The notes beneath the pieces were generated by a model, which searched no databases, was not told the DNA's origin, and was given only the letters and a program-made list of their open reading frames with translations. Below, one piece after another: positions 17,727 through 26,638 of a stretch of 64,000 nucleotides of DNA. Within the stretch, counting starts at the first letter, position 1. Each line of letters begins with the position of its first letter. A program made the translations under genes and the position numbers. The stretch lies in contig NZ_QOHI01000006.1 of the NCBI RefSeq assembly GCF_003319095.1, positions 1 through 64,000 on the forward strand, in the 5' to 3' direction. Source of the stretch: Blastococcus sp. TBT05-19 (GTDB taxonomy: Bacteria > Actinomycetota > Actinomycetes > Mycobacteriales > Geodermatophilaceae).

Positions 17727-18056
17727 GTGGACGTGAGCGGGCGGGAACCGGACGGCGACGCCGTTCCGGGGCCCCGCGCCGCCGACGTCCTCACCGCGGA
17801 GCTCCTGCCCCGCAGGGGAAGCCGGCTGCGGCACCTGGCCAGGGTCGGCGGCGCCTTCCTGAGCCAGGTCCTGTGGCAGCTGGTGCCGGGCCCCTCGGTG
17901 CACGACGTGGTGGTCACGCGCCGGGACGACGGCCACGAGGTGCTCCGTGTGCCGGCCGGTGAGCCGCTGACCGCCGGGGACCTCCTCGCGTCGGTGCGCG
18001 ACGAGCTGGACCGGCTGACCGTCGCGGAGTTCCGGGCGGCCTGGCGCGACCGCTGA
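17727..18056 (+). CDS. Hypothetical protein
   Basis: A 109-residue protein that I do not recognise. The middle (LSQVLWQLVPGPSVHDVVVTRRDDG) and the C-terminal helix (SVRDELDRLTVAEFRAAWRDR) look like a small folded alpha/beta domain, with no membrane helix or metal motif. It starts 13 bases after ideR in the same direction and is probably cotranscribed. A second in-frame GTG lies at 17733. Codon use with strong third-position GC supports that it is real. Confidence 0.6.
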   Translation: MDVSGREPDGDAVPGPRAADVLTAELLPRRGSRLRHLARVGGAFLSQVLWQLVPGPSVHDVVVTRRDDGHEVLRVPAGEPLTAGDLLASVRDELDRLTVAEFRAAWRDR

Positions 18057-18133
18057 CGCCTTCCTCGCGGGCGGGTGCGGCGGGGCCTCACTACGGTGGG
18101 CGGGTCCCCGCTCCCCCGTGAGAGAAGGCCCTG

Positions 18134-20209
18134 GTGACCTCGTCCGCGCCCGCTCCCGCCGACCCGTCCCGAGAGCCGGCGCCGAGCCCGTTCCACCGGC
18201 TGGCCGACTTCGTCGCGATCCCGCGGATCGGTGCGCTGGCGCTCTCCCCGGACGGACGGCTGGCCGTCTCGCTGGTCACCCTCGACCGCGAGGGCAAGAA
18301 GTGGCAGTCCGCGCTGTGGGAGCTCGACGCGGAGGGCCGGCGCCCCGCGCGCCGGCTGACCCGCAGCGCCCCGGGCGAGTCCTCGCCCGCCTGGGCCCCG
18401 GACGGCTCGCTGCTGTTCACCTCCGCGCGGCCCGACCCCGGCACGGCGCCCGCGGACGAGCCGAAGCCCTCGCTGTGGCGGCTGCCCGCCGACGGCGGCG
18501 AGGCCCGGCCGGTGCTCTCCCGGCCGGGCGGGATCGGCTCGTTCGCGGTGGCGGCCGGCAGCGGCGACGTCGTCGTCGTGTCCTCGACCCTGCCGGGCGG
18601 ATCGGAGCCGGCGGCCGACGAGGAGCGGCGCAAGGCTCGAGCCGACGCGGGGGTGACGGCGATCCTGCACGAGGCCTACCCGGTGCGGCACTGGGACCAC
18701 GACCTGGGACCGGCGGCGCCGCACGTGTTCTGGGCCGGCCGGCTGCCCGCCGACGAGGACCCGGCCGGCCCGGTCGCGGTCGAGCTGCGCGACCTCACCC
18801 CGGACGCGCTGCCCCCGAACGGCTCCGGGGAGGAGGTCGCGCTCTCCCCCGACGGCAGCCTGCTGGCCCGCGCCGAGGAGGTACCCGACGGGCCCGCGGG
18901 GCGGCGCTCCCGCCTGGTCCTCACCGACACCGCGACCGGCGGCACCCGCGTGCTGGTCGACGACCCGCTCGCCGACGTCTACGGAGCGGCCTTCTCCCCC
19001 GACGGCAGCCGGCTGGTCTGCGTGCGGGAGTCCCTGTCCACGTACGCCGACCCGCCGGACTACACGCTGCTGCTCGTCGACGTCGCCGACGGCACCGCCC
19101 GCGAGTTGACCCCGGACGTGGACCGCTGGCCCAGCGCCCCGCAGTTCAGCGCCGACGGGACCGCGGTCTACTACCAGGCCGACGAGCAGGGCCGCCACGC
19201 GGTGTTCCGGGTGCCGGTGGACGGCGGCGAGCCGGTGCGGCTCACCGGGGACGGCGCGTACAGCTCCCTGCAGGTGGCCCGCGACGGCAGCGCCCTGTTC
19301 GCGCTCCGCTCGGCCTACGACTCCCCCTCGGTCCCGGTGCGCCTCGACCCGACAGCGGAGATGCAGGACCCCGTGCCGCTGCCCAGCCCGGCCACCGTGG
19401 CCGACCTGCCCGGGACGCTGCAGGAGTTCACGACCACCGCCGCGGACGGGGCGCAGGTGCAGTCCTGGCTGGTGCTGCCCGAGGGGGCATCGGCCGGGAA
19501 CCCCGCGCCGCTGGTGCTGTGGGTGCACGGCGGTCCGCTGATGAGCTGGAACTCCTGGTCGTGGCGCTGGTGCCCGTGGGTGCTCGCGGCGCGCGGCTAC
19601 GCGGTGCTGCTCCCGAACCCGGCCCTGTCCCAGGGCTTCGGGCTGGACTTCGTGCGCCGGGGCTGGGGCGAGTGGGGCGAGGCGCCGTACACCGATCTCA
19701 TGGCGGCGGTGGACGCCGCCGAGCAGCGCCCGGAGATCGACGGGACGCGGACCGCGGCGATGGGCGGCTCCTTCGGCGGCTACATGGCCAACTGGATCGC
19801 CACCCAGACCGACCGGTTCAAGGCGATCGTGACCCACGCCAGCCTGTGGAACCTCGAGGGGTTCCTCGGCACCACCGACGCCGCCTACTACTGGGAGAAG
19901 GAGTGGGGCGACCCGCTGACCGATCCCAAGCGGTACGAGCAGAACTCCCCGCACCGGTTCGCCGACGCGATCCGCACGCCGATGCTGGTGATCCACGGCG
20001 ACAAGGACTACCGCGTGCCCATCGGCGAGGGGCTCGCCCTCTGGTACGCCCTGCAGAAGCGCGGCGTCCCGTCCAAGTTCCTGTACTTCCCCGACGAGAA
20101 CCACTGGGTGCTCACGCCGGGGAACAGCCAGGTCTGGTACGAGGCGGTGCTGGCGTTCCTCGCCGAGCACGTGCTGGGCGAGGAGTGGCAGCGGCCCGCG
20201 CTGCTCTGA
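18134..20209 (+). CDS. S9 family serine peptidase (acylaminoacyl/dipeptidyl-peptidase-like)
   Basis: A 691-residue cytosolic peptidase without signal peptide. The first ~400 residues form a beta-propeller with WD40/TolB-like repeats (FSPDGSRL, LSPDGSLL). The rest is an alpha/beta hydrolase with catalytic Ser546 (GGSFGGY), Asp625 (DKDYRVP) and His657 (ENHWV). Family members cut dipeptides, oligopeptides or acylated residues from small peptides. The GTG is preceded by AGAGAAGG. It is convergent with the DUF4192 gene. Confidence 0.92.
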   Translation: MTSSAPAPADPSREPAPSPFHRLADFVAIPRIGALALSPDGRLAVSLVTLDREGKKWQSALWELDAEGRRPARRLTRSAPGESSPAWAPDGSLLFTSARPDPGTAPADEPKPSLWRLPADGGEARPVLSRPGGIGSFAVAAGSGDVVVVSSTLPGGSEPAADEERRKARADAGVTAILHEAYPVRHWDHDLGPAAPHVFWAGRLPADEDPAGPVAVELRDLTPDALPPNGSGEEVALSPDGSLLARAEEVPDGPAGRRSRLVLTDTATGGTRVLVDDPLADVYGAAFSPDGSRLVCVRESLSTYADPPDYTLLLVDVADGTARELTPDVDRWPSAPQFSADGTAVYYQADEQGRHAVFRVPVDGGEPVRLTGDGAYSSLQVARDGSALFALRSAYDSPSVPVRLDPTAEMQDPVPLPSPATVADLPGTLQEFTTTAADGAQVQSWLVLPEGASAGNPAPLVLWVHGGPLMSWNSWSWRWCPWVLAARGYAVLLPNPALSQGFGLDFVRRGWGEWGEAPYTDLMAAVDAAEQRPEIDGTRTAAMGGSFGGYMANWIATQTDRFKAIVTHASLWNLEGFLGTTDAAYYWEKEWGDPLTDPKRYEQNSPHRFADAIRTPMLVIHGDKDYRVPIGEGLALWYALQKRGVPSKFLYFPDENHWVLTPGNSQVWYEAVLAFLAEHVLGEEWQRPALL

Positions 20210-20221
20210 GGCCGGCACCGG

Positions 20222-21301
20222 TCACTCCCCCTGGACCGCCCGCTCGACCAGCTCGCGGAGGTCGCCGGGCGTGAGGCAGGCGTCCAGCCCCTCGCGCAGC
20301 AACCCGGCCAGCGCGTGGTCGGGGTCGCTGTCCAGCGCGCGCTCCAGCGCCACGTTGGCCATGGCGCCGTCGCCGCGCAGCCACACGCTGACCGCCAGCA
20401 GCGTGGCCGGTGCCGCGTCCAGCGGTGCCGGGCCCCGGCGGGTGCACTCGGTCCACAGCGCCTCGGCGGCCGCGGCGTCGTCATCGAGGGCCAGCGACAG
20501 CGCGCGGTCGCGCACGCGGACGTCCCGCAGCGCCCACAGCACGGCCGCGAACTCGTCGTCGGTCAGCGGGGCGGCCGGCACCCCGGGGCGGGAACGGGCG
20601 ACCGCGCCCACCACCACCGTCCAGCACTCCTCCGTCAGCGCCGCCCAGCCGGCCTCCCGGGCACGGGCCGCACGCTCCGACGCCACCCGCAGGCAGGCCG
20701 CCCGCATCAACTGGTGCGTGCCCGGTGGCGGGTCGAGCCGCGCCCCGAGCGCCGCGCGGTCGGGGGCGAGGACCTGCCCTGCCGTGACCGCGGCCGCCGC
20801 CAACGGGCTCACCCCGCCCGGCACCGGTGTTCCGGCGCCGGGCCCGCAGCAGGCATACGGGCAGTCGTAGGACCACCACCGCCCGCCGCGGACGAGCAGC
20901 ACGTCCCGGACCGCGACGTCGGCGGCGGCCAGCTCCAGCATCAGCGCGTGCACGACCGCCCGGTGCGGCAGCGCGGCACCGACCAGCAGCTCGTCGTCCT
21001 CCCACGGGTCCACGCCGTCGGGCTCCTCGGAGACGACGACCACGAGCGCGGCGTCGAGCCGGTCCGTGCGCAGGCTCCGGGTCAGCACGACGGCCGCTCC
21101 CGCCGCGTCGTGCGGACCCGGCAGGTCGGCGCGCACCGTCAGCCCGACCCGACCCCCGGACGGGCCGCCGAGGCCGATGAGGACCACCGACTCCCGCGGT
21201 CGGAAGCCGAGCAGGTGCGGCAGGGCCGCCGCGATCTCACCGGGATCGGAGAGCCGGACCTCGGGGCGGTCGGCGGTCGGGGGTGCGGTCGACGGGTCCA
21301 T
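20222..21301 (-). CDS. DUF4192 domain-containing protein
   Basis: A 359-residue actinobacterial protein with LSDPGEIAAALPHLLGFRPRESVVLIGL at the start and YDCPYACCGPGAGTPVP in the middle, both typical of DUF4192. The C-terminal third contains repeated helical pairs resembling TPR-like repeats. Function unknown; no membrane helices. The ATG at 21301 is preferred; an in-frame GTG six codons upstream (21319) is possible. Confidence 0.85.
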   Translation of the reverse strand: MDPSTAPPTADRPEVRLSDPGEIAAALPHLLGFRPRESVVLIGLGGPSGGRVGLTVRADLPGPHDAAGAAVVLTRSLRTDRLDAALVVVVSEEPDGVDPWEDDELLVGAALPHRAVVHALMLELAAADVAVRDVLLVRGGRWWSYDCPYACCGPGAGTPVPGGVSPLAAAAVTAGQVLAPDRAALGARLDPPPGTHQLMRAACLRVASERAARAREAGWAALTEECWTVVVGAVARSRPGVPAAPLTDDEFAAVLWALRDVRVRDRALSLALDDDAAAAEALWTECTRRGPAPLDAAPATLLAVSVWLRGDGAMANVALERALDSDPDHALAGLLREGLDACLTPGDLRELVERAVQGE

Positions 21302-21385
21302 GCCGACGACCCTGTCCACGGCAGGACTCCGAGGCAGCCGGATCGGGACTTCTGTGGAAGAACGTCCCGCCTGTGGACCGGCGGC

Positions 21386-22159
21386 TCAGCCCAGCGCGTC
21401 GGCCTGCCTCTCGTAGGCCTGCTCGAGCAGCTCGGTGAACGCCTCCGGGTCGAGGTCGGCGCCGGGCTGCGTGGGGTCGGCGACGATCGAGAGCAGCAGG
21501 AGCAGCCGGTCGCCGTCCTGCACCGCGCCGACCAGCGTGGGGATCGAGGCCTGCGGGCCGTCGGGGCCGGGGACCACCGTCGTGGAGCGCAGCAGGGCCG
21601 CCCCGTCGCCCAGGTCGTCGACCGGGAGGTTCTCGAAGGTGAGGGCCGCCTCCCCGACGCCGGGCAGGGTGATCTGCGCCTCCGGGCAGCGCTCCGCGGC
21701 CTCGCCGATCCGCGCGACGGCGTCCTCGAGCGGGCCGCCGCGGAGCAGCATCTCGACCGTCGACGTCCCGCCGGCGGTCGCGGTCTGCGCGGCGACGTCC
21801 TCGACGTCGTCCAGGTCGGGCTGGGTCCCCTCGACCGCGGCCCGGCAGCTCTCGGGCTGGATGTCCGCGCCCGCGGCGGCCGCGGCGAGGCCGGCGCCCT
21901 GGCGCAGCTGCTCGGGCGAGATCGCGGCGACGGTGGCGTCCGGACCGAACGCCTCGGCCGGCAGCAGGCCGGAGGCGAGGTCGGACGTCGTCTCCTGCTC
22001 CGTCTGCTCGGCCGAGGACGACGCGGCGGTGGAGGACGCGGACGGTCCCTCGGCGTCCCCGTCCCCGCCGCAGCCGGCGAGCAGAACGGTGGTGAGGACC
22101 CCGGCGGCGAGCGCGCCGGGGAGACGGTGCCGTCCGGGGGGACGGTGCGCAGTCGACAT
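21386..22159 (-). CDS. Lipoprotein, sensor/PknH-like extracellular domain
   Basis: A 257-residue secreted lipoprotein. The signal peptide ends in the lipobox LLAGC (Cys near residue 30), followed by a Ser/Thr/Glu-rich linker and a folded domain (about 60-255) with two conserved-looking Cys (ESCRAA and ERCPEA) that probably form a disulfide. The layout resembles the extracellular PknH-type sensor domain of mycobacterial lipoproteins such as LpqQ. That link is inference from the pattern. It sits alone between DUF4192 and the Dabb gene. Confidence 0.75.
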   Translation of the reverse strand: MSTAHRPPGRHRLPGALAAGVLTTVLLAGCGGDGDAEGPSASSTAASSSAEQTEQETTSDLASGLLPAEAFGPDATVAAISPEQLRQGAGLAAAAAGADIQPESCRAAVEGTQPDLDDVEDVAAQTATAGGTSTVEMLLRGGPLEDAVARIGEAAERCPEAQITLPGVGEAALTFENLPVDDLGDGAALLRSTTVVPGPDGPQASIPTLVGAVQDGDRLLLLLSIVADPTQPGADLDPEAFTELLEQAYERQADALG

Positions 22160-22199
22160 GCCCCGACGCTAACCGCCGGGAGCCAGCGGCGGCGGCGGT

Positions 22200-22493
22200 T
22201 CAGGCCTCGTGCTGCACCGCGCTCCGGGAGGCCAGGATCGGCCGCACGTGCTCGGCGATGACCGCCAGGTGCACGGGGTCCTGCGCGTAGCGGCGGAAGG
22301 CCTCGGCGTCCGGAAACTCGGCGATCAACACTGCGTCGGCGTTGCCCTCGGTCAGGCCGGCGTCCTCGGCGACGACCAGCGAGGTCATGCCGCCGACGTC
22401 CTCCCGCAGGGCGCGCAGGGCGGCGACCGTGGCAGCGCGGCGCTCCGCGTCGGCGTCCGGGGACCAGGTGAAGACCACGACGTGACGGATCAT
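22200..22493 (-). CDS. Dabb family stress-responsive A/B barrel protein
   Basis: A 97-residue protein with the dimeric alpha/beta barrel sequence IRHVVVFTWSPDADAERRAA and FPDAEAFRRYAQDPVHLAVIAEHVRPI. These small proteins are found in stress responses and polyketide cyclisation; no specific reaction can be given. The ATG at 22493 gives the normal family start, and the longer open frame upstream is not family-like. Divergent from the glycosyltransferase gene. Confidence 0.85.
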   Translation of the reverse strand: MIRHVVVFTWSPDADAERRAATVAALRALREDVGGMTSLVVAEDAGLTEGNADAVLIAEFPDAEAFRRYAQDPVHLAVIAEHVRPILASRSAVQHEA

Positions 22494-22563
22494 GTGCGCC
22501 ACCCTGCCAGCCCCGACCGGGTGGCACCGCCCGGCTGGCGTCCGGCCGCCGGGCACCGCTCGT

Positions 22564-22569
22564 TAGAGT
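22564..22569 (+). promoter_or_regulatory. -10 element before the glycosyltransferase gene
   Basis: TAGAGT lies eight bases before the ATG at 22578, with no ribosome site. This suggests a leaderless or near-leaderless transcript. Confidence 0.45.
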
Positions 22570-22577
22570 CCGCTCCC

Positions 22578-23831
22578 ATGGGACGGTCGTTGCGCATCGC
22601 ACTGCTGTCCTACCGGAGCAAGCCGCACGGTGGCGGTCAGGGCGTCTACGTCCGCGCGCTCTCCCGCGAGCTGGCCGAGCTCGGGCACCGCGTGGAGGTC
22701 CTCAGCGGCCAGCCCTACCCCGAGCTCGACGAGGGCGTGCCGCTGAGCCGGCTGCCCAGCCTCGACCTGTACCGGGAGCCCGACCCCTTCCGCACGCCCC
22801 GCCCCTCGGAGTTCCGCGACTGGATCGACGTCGCGGAGTGGGCCACGATGTGCACCGCCGGCTTCCCCGAGCCGCTCACCTTCAGCCTGCGGGCGGCCCG
22901 CCACCTGCTCCCCCGCCGCGACGAGTTCGACGTCGTGCACGACAACCAGTCGCTCGGCTACGGCCTGCTGCGCCTGACGAGGGCCGGCATCCCCACGGTC
23001 GCGACCGTGCACCACCCGATCGCCATCGACCGCGAGCTGGAGCTGGCCGCCGCCCCCACGCTGCGCAAGAAGCTCACGCTCCGCCGCTGGTACGCCTTCA
23101 CCGGGATGCAGGCGCGCGTCGTGCAGCAGCTGGACGGCGTCACCACCGTGTCGGAGAACTCGCGCCGCGACATCACCGCGCACATGGGGCTGCCGGCAGA
23201 CGCCATGCAGGTGATCCCGGTCGGCATCGACCCCGATCGGCTCACCCCGCCGCCGGCCGGTCAGCCCCGCGAGACCGACTCGATCCTGGCGATCACCAGC
23301 GCCGACGTGCCCCTCAAGGGACTGGTGCACCTGCTCGAGGCGCTGGCCAAGCTGCGCACCGAGCGGCCGGTCCGGCTCACCGTCGTCGGCAGTGCCCGGC
23401 CCGGCGGACCCGCCGAGACCGCGCTGGACCGGCTGGGCCTGCGCGACGCCGTCCGCTTCACCGGGCCGGTGCCCGAGGACGAGCTCGTCTCGCTCATCCA
23501 GCGCGCCACCGTCATGGCCATCCCGTCGCTGTACGAGGGCTTCTCCCTCCCGGCGATCGAGGCCATGGCGTGCGCGACGCCGCTGGTCACCACCGACGCC
23601 GGCGCCCTGCCCGAGGTGGTCGGCACCAAGGCCGGCCTGCGGGTGAAGGCCGGCGACGTCGGCGAGCTGACCGCCGCCCTGCAGCTGGTGCTCGACTCGC
23701 CGTCGCTGGCCGAGCAGCTGGGCCGGGCCGGACGACGGCGGGTCCTGGACCTGTTCACCTGGCGGGCCACGGCCGAGCGCACGGCCGAGTGGTACGCGCA
23801 GATCCTCGAGCGGAAGGGGCGGCCGTGCTGA
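22578..23831 (+). CDS. Glycosyltransferase family 4 protein
   Basis: A 417-residue GT-B glycosyltransferase. The N-terminal half has SKPHGGGQGVYVRALSREL, typical of GT4 acceptor domains. The C-terminal half has the nucleotide-sugar motif PSLYEGFSLPAIEAMACATPLVTTDAGALPEVV, with the E-x7-E pair. It probably transfers a hexose to a lipid or polysaccharide acceptor at the inner face of the membrane. It overlaps the next methyltransferase gene by seven bases, so the two proteins likely act on the same product. Confidence 0.9.
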   Translation: MGRSLRIALLSYRSKPHGGGQGVYVRALSRELAELGHRVEVLSGQPYPELDEGVPLSRLPSLDLYREPDPFRTPRPSEFRDWIDVAEWATMCTAGFPEPLTFSLRAARHLLPRRDEFDVVHDNQSLGYGLLRLTRAGIPTVATVHHPIAIDRELELAAAPTLRKKLTLRRWYAFTGMQARVVQQLDGVTTVSENSRRDITAHMGLPADAMQVIPVGIDPDRLTPPPAGQPRETDSILAITSADVPLKGLVHLLEALAKLRTERPVRLTVVGSARPGGPAETALDRLGLRDAVRFTGPVPEDELVSLIQRATVMAIPSLYEGFSLPAIEAMACATPLVTTDAGALPEVVGTKAGLRVKAGDVGELTAALQLVLDSPSLAEQLGRAGRRRVLDLFTWRATAERTAEWYAQILERKGRPC

Positions 23832-24607
23832 CCGTCGACTACGACCTGCTGGACCTCCGGCCGGGGATGACCGTCCTCGACCTGGGCTGCGGCGAGGGCC
23901 GGCACGCCTTCGAGGCCTACCGGCGCGGTGGCCGCGTGGTCGCCGTCGACTGGGGCCGGCACGAGGTCGAGACGACGAAGCGCTGGCTGGGCGCCATCGC
24001 CGAGGCCGGGGAGGCCCCGGAGGGCGCCCGCTACGAGGTGGTGCGCGGCGACCTGCTGCACCTGCCCTTCCCCGACGCCAGCGTCGACCGGGTCATGGCC
24101 TCGGAGGTGCTCGAGCACATCCCCGACGACGCCACGGCGATGCGGGAGATCTTCCGCGTGCTCAAGCCCGGCGGCCGCGCCGTCGTCACCGTGCCGCGCT
24201 ACGGCCCGGAGCGGGTGTGCTGGGCCCTGTCGGACGCCTACCACGCCAACGAGGGCGGGCACATCCGCATCTACCGCGGGGACGTGCTGCGGGCCCGGCT
24301 GGCCACCGCCGGCCTCACCCCGGGGAGGAGCCACCACGCGCACGCGCTGCACGCCCCGTTCTGGTGGCTGAAGTGCGCCGTCGGCGTCGAGAAGGACTCC
24401 GCGCTGGTGCGCGCCTACCACCGGCTCCTGGTGTGGGACCTCACCACGCGTCCGCTGGTGACCCGGCTGGTGGAGAAGGTGCTCGACCCGCTGATCGGCA
24501 AGAGCTTCGTGGTCTACGCCGACAAGCCCGCCACCTCGGCGACCGACGCCCGCACGGGGGCCTTCGGCGTCGCCGAGGAGCCGGAGCGGTCCGCTGCGAC
24601 CCGCTGA
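23825..24607 (+). CDS. Class I SAM-dependent methyltransferase
   Basis: A 260-residue methyltransferase of the Methyltransf_11 type. Motif I is VLDLGCGEGRHAFEA, then VVAVDWGRHEV, and the later motif PDASVDRVMASEVLEHIPDD. It overlaps the GT4 gene, and a terpenoid-cyclase-like toroid protein follows, which suggests methylation of a glycan or glycolipid made by the cluster. Substrate unknown. GTG start at the overlap; no other start gives the motif I region enough leader. Confidence 0.88.
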   Translation: MLTVDYDLLDLRPGMTVLDLGCGEGRHAFEAYRRGGRVVAVDWGRHEVETTKRWLGAIAEAGEAPEGARYEVVRGDLLHLPFPDASVDRVMASEVLEHIPDDATAMREIFRVLKPGGRAVVTVPRYGPERVCWALSDAYHANEGGHIRIYRGDVLRARLATAGLTPGRSHHAHALHAPFWWLKCAVGVEKDSALVRAYHRLLVWDLTTRPLVTRLVEKVLDPLIGKSFVVYADKPATSATDARTGAFGVAEEPERSAATR

Positions 24608-24626
24608 CCTGCCGGACCTGCCGGGG

Positions 24627-25676
24627 GTGCTGACCGCTGCCCAGGTGCGGCAGACCGTCGGCTGGATCGCCGGCCAGCAGGACGCCGACGGTGCGCTCCC
24701 TTGGTCCGCCGGCGGCCAGCTCGACCCCTGGGACTCCGTCGAGGCCGCCATGGCGCTCGACGTCGGCGGGGAGCACGACCGGGCGGCGGCGGCGTACCGG
24801 TGGCTCGCCGGCCGGCAGCGGGCCGACGGCAGCTGGGCCGCCGAGTACCGCGACGGCGCGGAGACCGCCCCGGCCGCGGAGAGCAACCACGCCGGTTACC
24901 TCGCGGTCGGGCTCTGGCACTCCTGGCTGGTCACCGCCGACGAGCGGCTCGTCGCCGAGCTGTGGCCGGTCGTGCGCCGGGGGCTGGACCTCGTCACGCG
25001 CATGCAGCTCCCCGGCGGGGCGATCAGCTGGGCGCTGCGCCCGGACGGGACACCCGACGACCTGGCCCTGGTGACCGGAAACGCCAGCCTCTTCCAGGCG
25101 CTGCGCTGCGGGCTGGCCCTCGCCGAGCTGGCCGGGGACGCCCAGCCGGACTGGGAGCTGGCCGTCGCCGACCTCGGCGACGCGCTGCGCGAGCGGCCGG
25201 ACGCCTTCGGGGACCGGTCGCGGTTCTCGATGGACTGGTACTACCCCGTCCTCGGGGGCGCGGTGTCCGGCGCGGCCGCCGACGACCGGCTCGCCGCCTC
25301 CTGGGAGACCTTCGTCGTGCCCGGGCTGGGCATCCGGTGCGTCTCCGACCGGCCGTGGGTCACCGGCGCGGAGACCTGCGAGCTCGCCCTGGCGCTGACC
25401 GCGGCCGGGCGGCCGGACGACGCCCTCGAGCAGGTCGCGGCGATGCAGCACCTGCGCGACGACGACGGTTCCTACTGGACCGGCTTCGTCTTCGCCGACG
25501 ACGCGCGCTGGCCGATCGAGCGGACCACCTGGACGGCGGGCGCCGTCGTCCTGGCCGCCGACGCGATCTGCCGCGCCACGCCCGGGTCGGGGCTGTTCGC
25601 CTCGCCCGGCGACCTCCCCGAGGCCGGCCTGGCCGCGCCCACGACCCTGGAGCCCCGGACCGCCGAGATCCCCTGA
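24627..25676 (+). CDS. Prenyltransferase/terpene-cyclase-like alpha-toroid protein
   Basis: A 349-residue protein with repeats of the form QQDADGALPW, RQRADGSWAAEY and LRDDDGSYWTGF, typical of the alpha/alpha toroid shared by squalene cyclases, protein prenyltransferases and some glycan-binding proteins. No DXDD cyclase motif is seen, so annotation as a prenyltransferase rests on fold only. It follows the GT4 and methyltransferase genes with a 19-base gap and is convergent with the DksA-like gene. The GTG start has no clear ribosome site. Confidence 0.75.
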   Translation: MLTAAQVRQTVGWIAGQQDADGALPWSAGGQLDPWDSVEAAMALDVGGEHDRAAAAYRWLAGRQRADGSWAAEYRDGAETAPAAESNHAGYLAVGLWHSWLVTADERLVAELWPVVRRGLDLVTRMQLPGGAISWALRPDGTPDDLALVTGNASLFQALRCGLALAELAGDAQPDWELAVADLGDALRERPDAFGDRSRFSMDWYYPVLGGAVSGAAADDRLAASWETFVVPGLGIRCVSDRPWVTGAETCELALALTAAGRPDDALEQVAAMQHLRDDDGSYWTGFVFADDARWPIERTTWTAGAVVLAADAICRATPGSGLFASPGDLPEAGLAAPTTLEPRTAEIP

Positions 25677-25683
25677 CCCGCTG

Positions 25684-26013
25684 TCAGCGGGCGCAGTCGA
25701 TGCAGGTGCGCGCGGTGGGCCGGGCGGCGAGCCGTTCGGGCGCGATCGGCCGGCCGCAGGTCTCGCAGCGGCCGTAGGTGCCGGCCTCCACCGCGGTGAC
25801 GGCGGCGTCGACGTCGGCCAGCCGCCGCCGCGCCTGGTCCAGCAGCGCGGCGACCTGCTGCCGCTCGAAGGCGATCGTGGCGCCCTCGGGGTCGTGCTCG
25901 TCGTCGGCGTTGGAGGACTTCGACGCCGCCACCACCTCGTCGAACATCCGGGTCAGCGCCTCGATCTGGGCCTGTGCCGCCTCGCGCTCGGCACCCAGCG
26001 CGTCAGCGCTCAC
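25684..26013 (-). CDS. TraR/DksA C4-type zinc-finger protein
   Basis: A 109-residue protein with a long coiled-coil N-terminal part (about 1-75) and a C4 zinc finger (YGRCETCGRPIAPERL ... RTCIDCAR). DksA-family proteins reach into the RNA polymerase secondary channel; actinobacterial short forms are less well studied. It overlaps the upstream methyltransferase gene by 11 bases and is the last gene of a three-gene operon with YibE/F. GTG start. Confidence 0.85.
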   Translation of the reverse strand: MSADALGAEREAAQAQIEALTRMFDEVVAASKSSNADDEHDPEGATIAFERQQVAALLDQARRRLADVDAAVTAVEAGTYGRCETCGRPIAPERLAARPTARTCIDCAR

Positions 26014-26638
26014 GTCGCAGCAGCCGCAGCGAGCCGGTGCCGGGGAGCTCGGTGAAGTCCCCGCTCTCCAGCACCCGGGTGTAGACGCCGAAGGGCGCCT
26101 GACCGCCGTCGGCGGGGTCGGGGAAGACGTCGTGGATGGCCAGCGTGCCGCCGACGGCGAGCTTGGCGACCCAGGCGTCCTGGTCTCGGCGGGCGGACTC
26201 CTCGGTGTGGCTGCCGTCGAGGAAGAGCAGCGCCAGCGGGGTGGCCCAGAGCGGGGCGAGCGTCTCCGAGCGGGTGACGACGGCGATGACGACGTCCTCG
26301 GCGCCGGCCTCGGCGATGGTGCGGCGGAAGTGCGGCAGGGTGTCGATCCGCCCGACGGCGGGGTCGACCAGCGAGGGGTCGTGGTACTCCCAGCCGGGCT
26401 GGTGCTCCTCGGAGCCGCGGTGGTGGTCGACGGTGAGCACGACCCGGCCGGTCTCGCGGGCCGCGGCGGCGAGGTACAGCGCCGACCTGCCCATCCAGCT
26501 GCCGACCTCGAGCAGCGGGCCGGGGACGGCGACGGAGCGGGCGGCCTCGTAGAGCGCGCGGCCCTCGTCGTCGGGCATGAAGCCGGGGGCGGCCTGGGCG
26601 GAGGCGAGGAGCTCGGACACGGCGACAGCCTGACTCAT
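26003..26638 (-). CDS. Class I SAM-dependent methyltransferase (Methyltransf_24)
   Basis: A 211-residue methyltransferase. The SAM-binding motif is LLEVGSWMGRSALYLAAAA, followed by VLTVDHHRGSEEHQPGW and the acidic LALLFLDGSHTEESARRD. This set is typical of Methyltransf_24. It overlaps the YibE/F gene by four bases and the DksA-like gene by 11 bases. It faces the GT4/methyltransferase/toroid operon across a convergent junction, so it may act in the same glycan pathway; that is inference. Confidence 0.85.
   Translation of the reverse strand: MSQAVAVSELLASAQAAPGFMPDDEGRALYEAARSVAVPGPLLEVGSWMGRSALYLAAAARETGRVVLTVDHHRGSEEHQPGWEYHDPSLVDPAVGRIDTLPHFRRTIAEAGAEDVVIAVVTRSETLAPLWATPLALLFLDGSHTEESARRDQDAWVAKLAVGGTLAIHDVFPDPADGGQAPFGVYTRVLESGDFTELPGTGSLRLLRRER

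Noticed and set aside
15659-20218. A 1519-residue minus-strand frame across ideR and the S9 peptidase
   Set aside because: It runs opposite two well-supported genes and through the acuC gene in another frame; composition is that of a GC-rich shadow.
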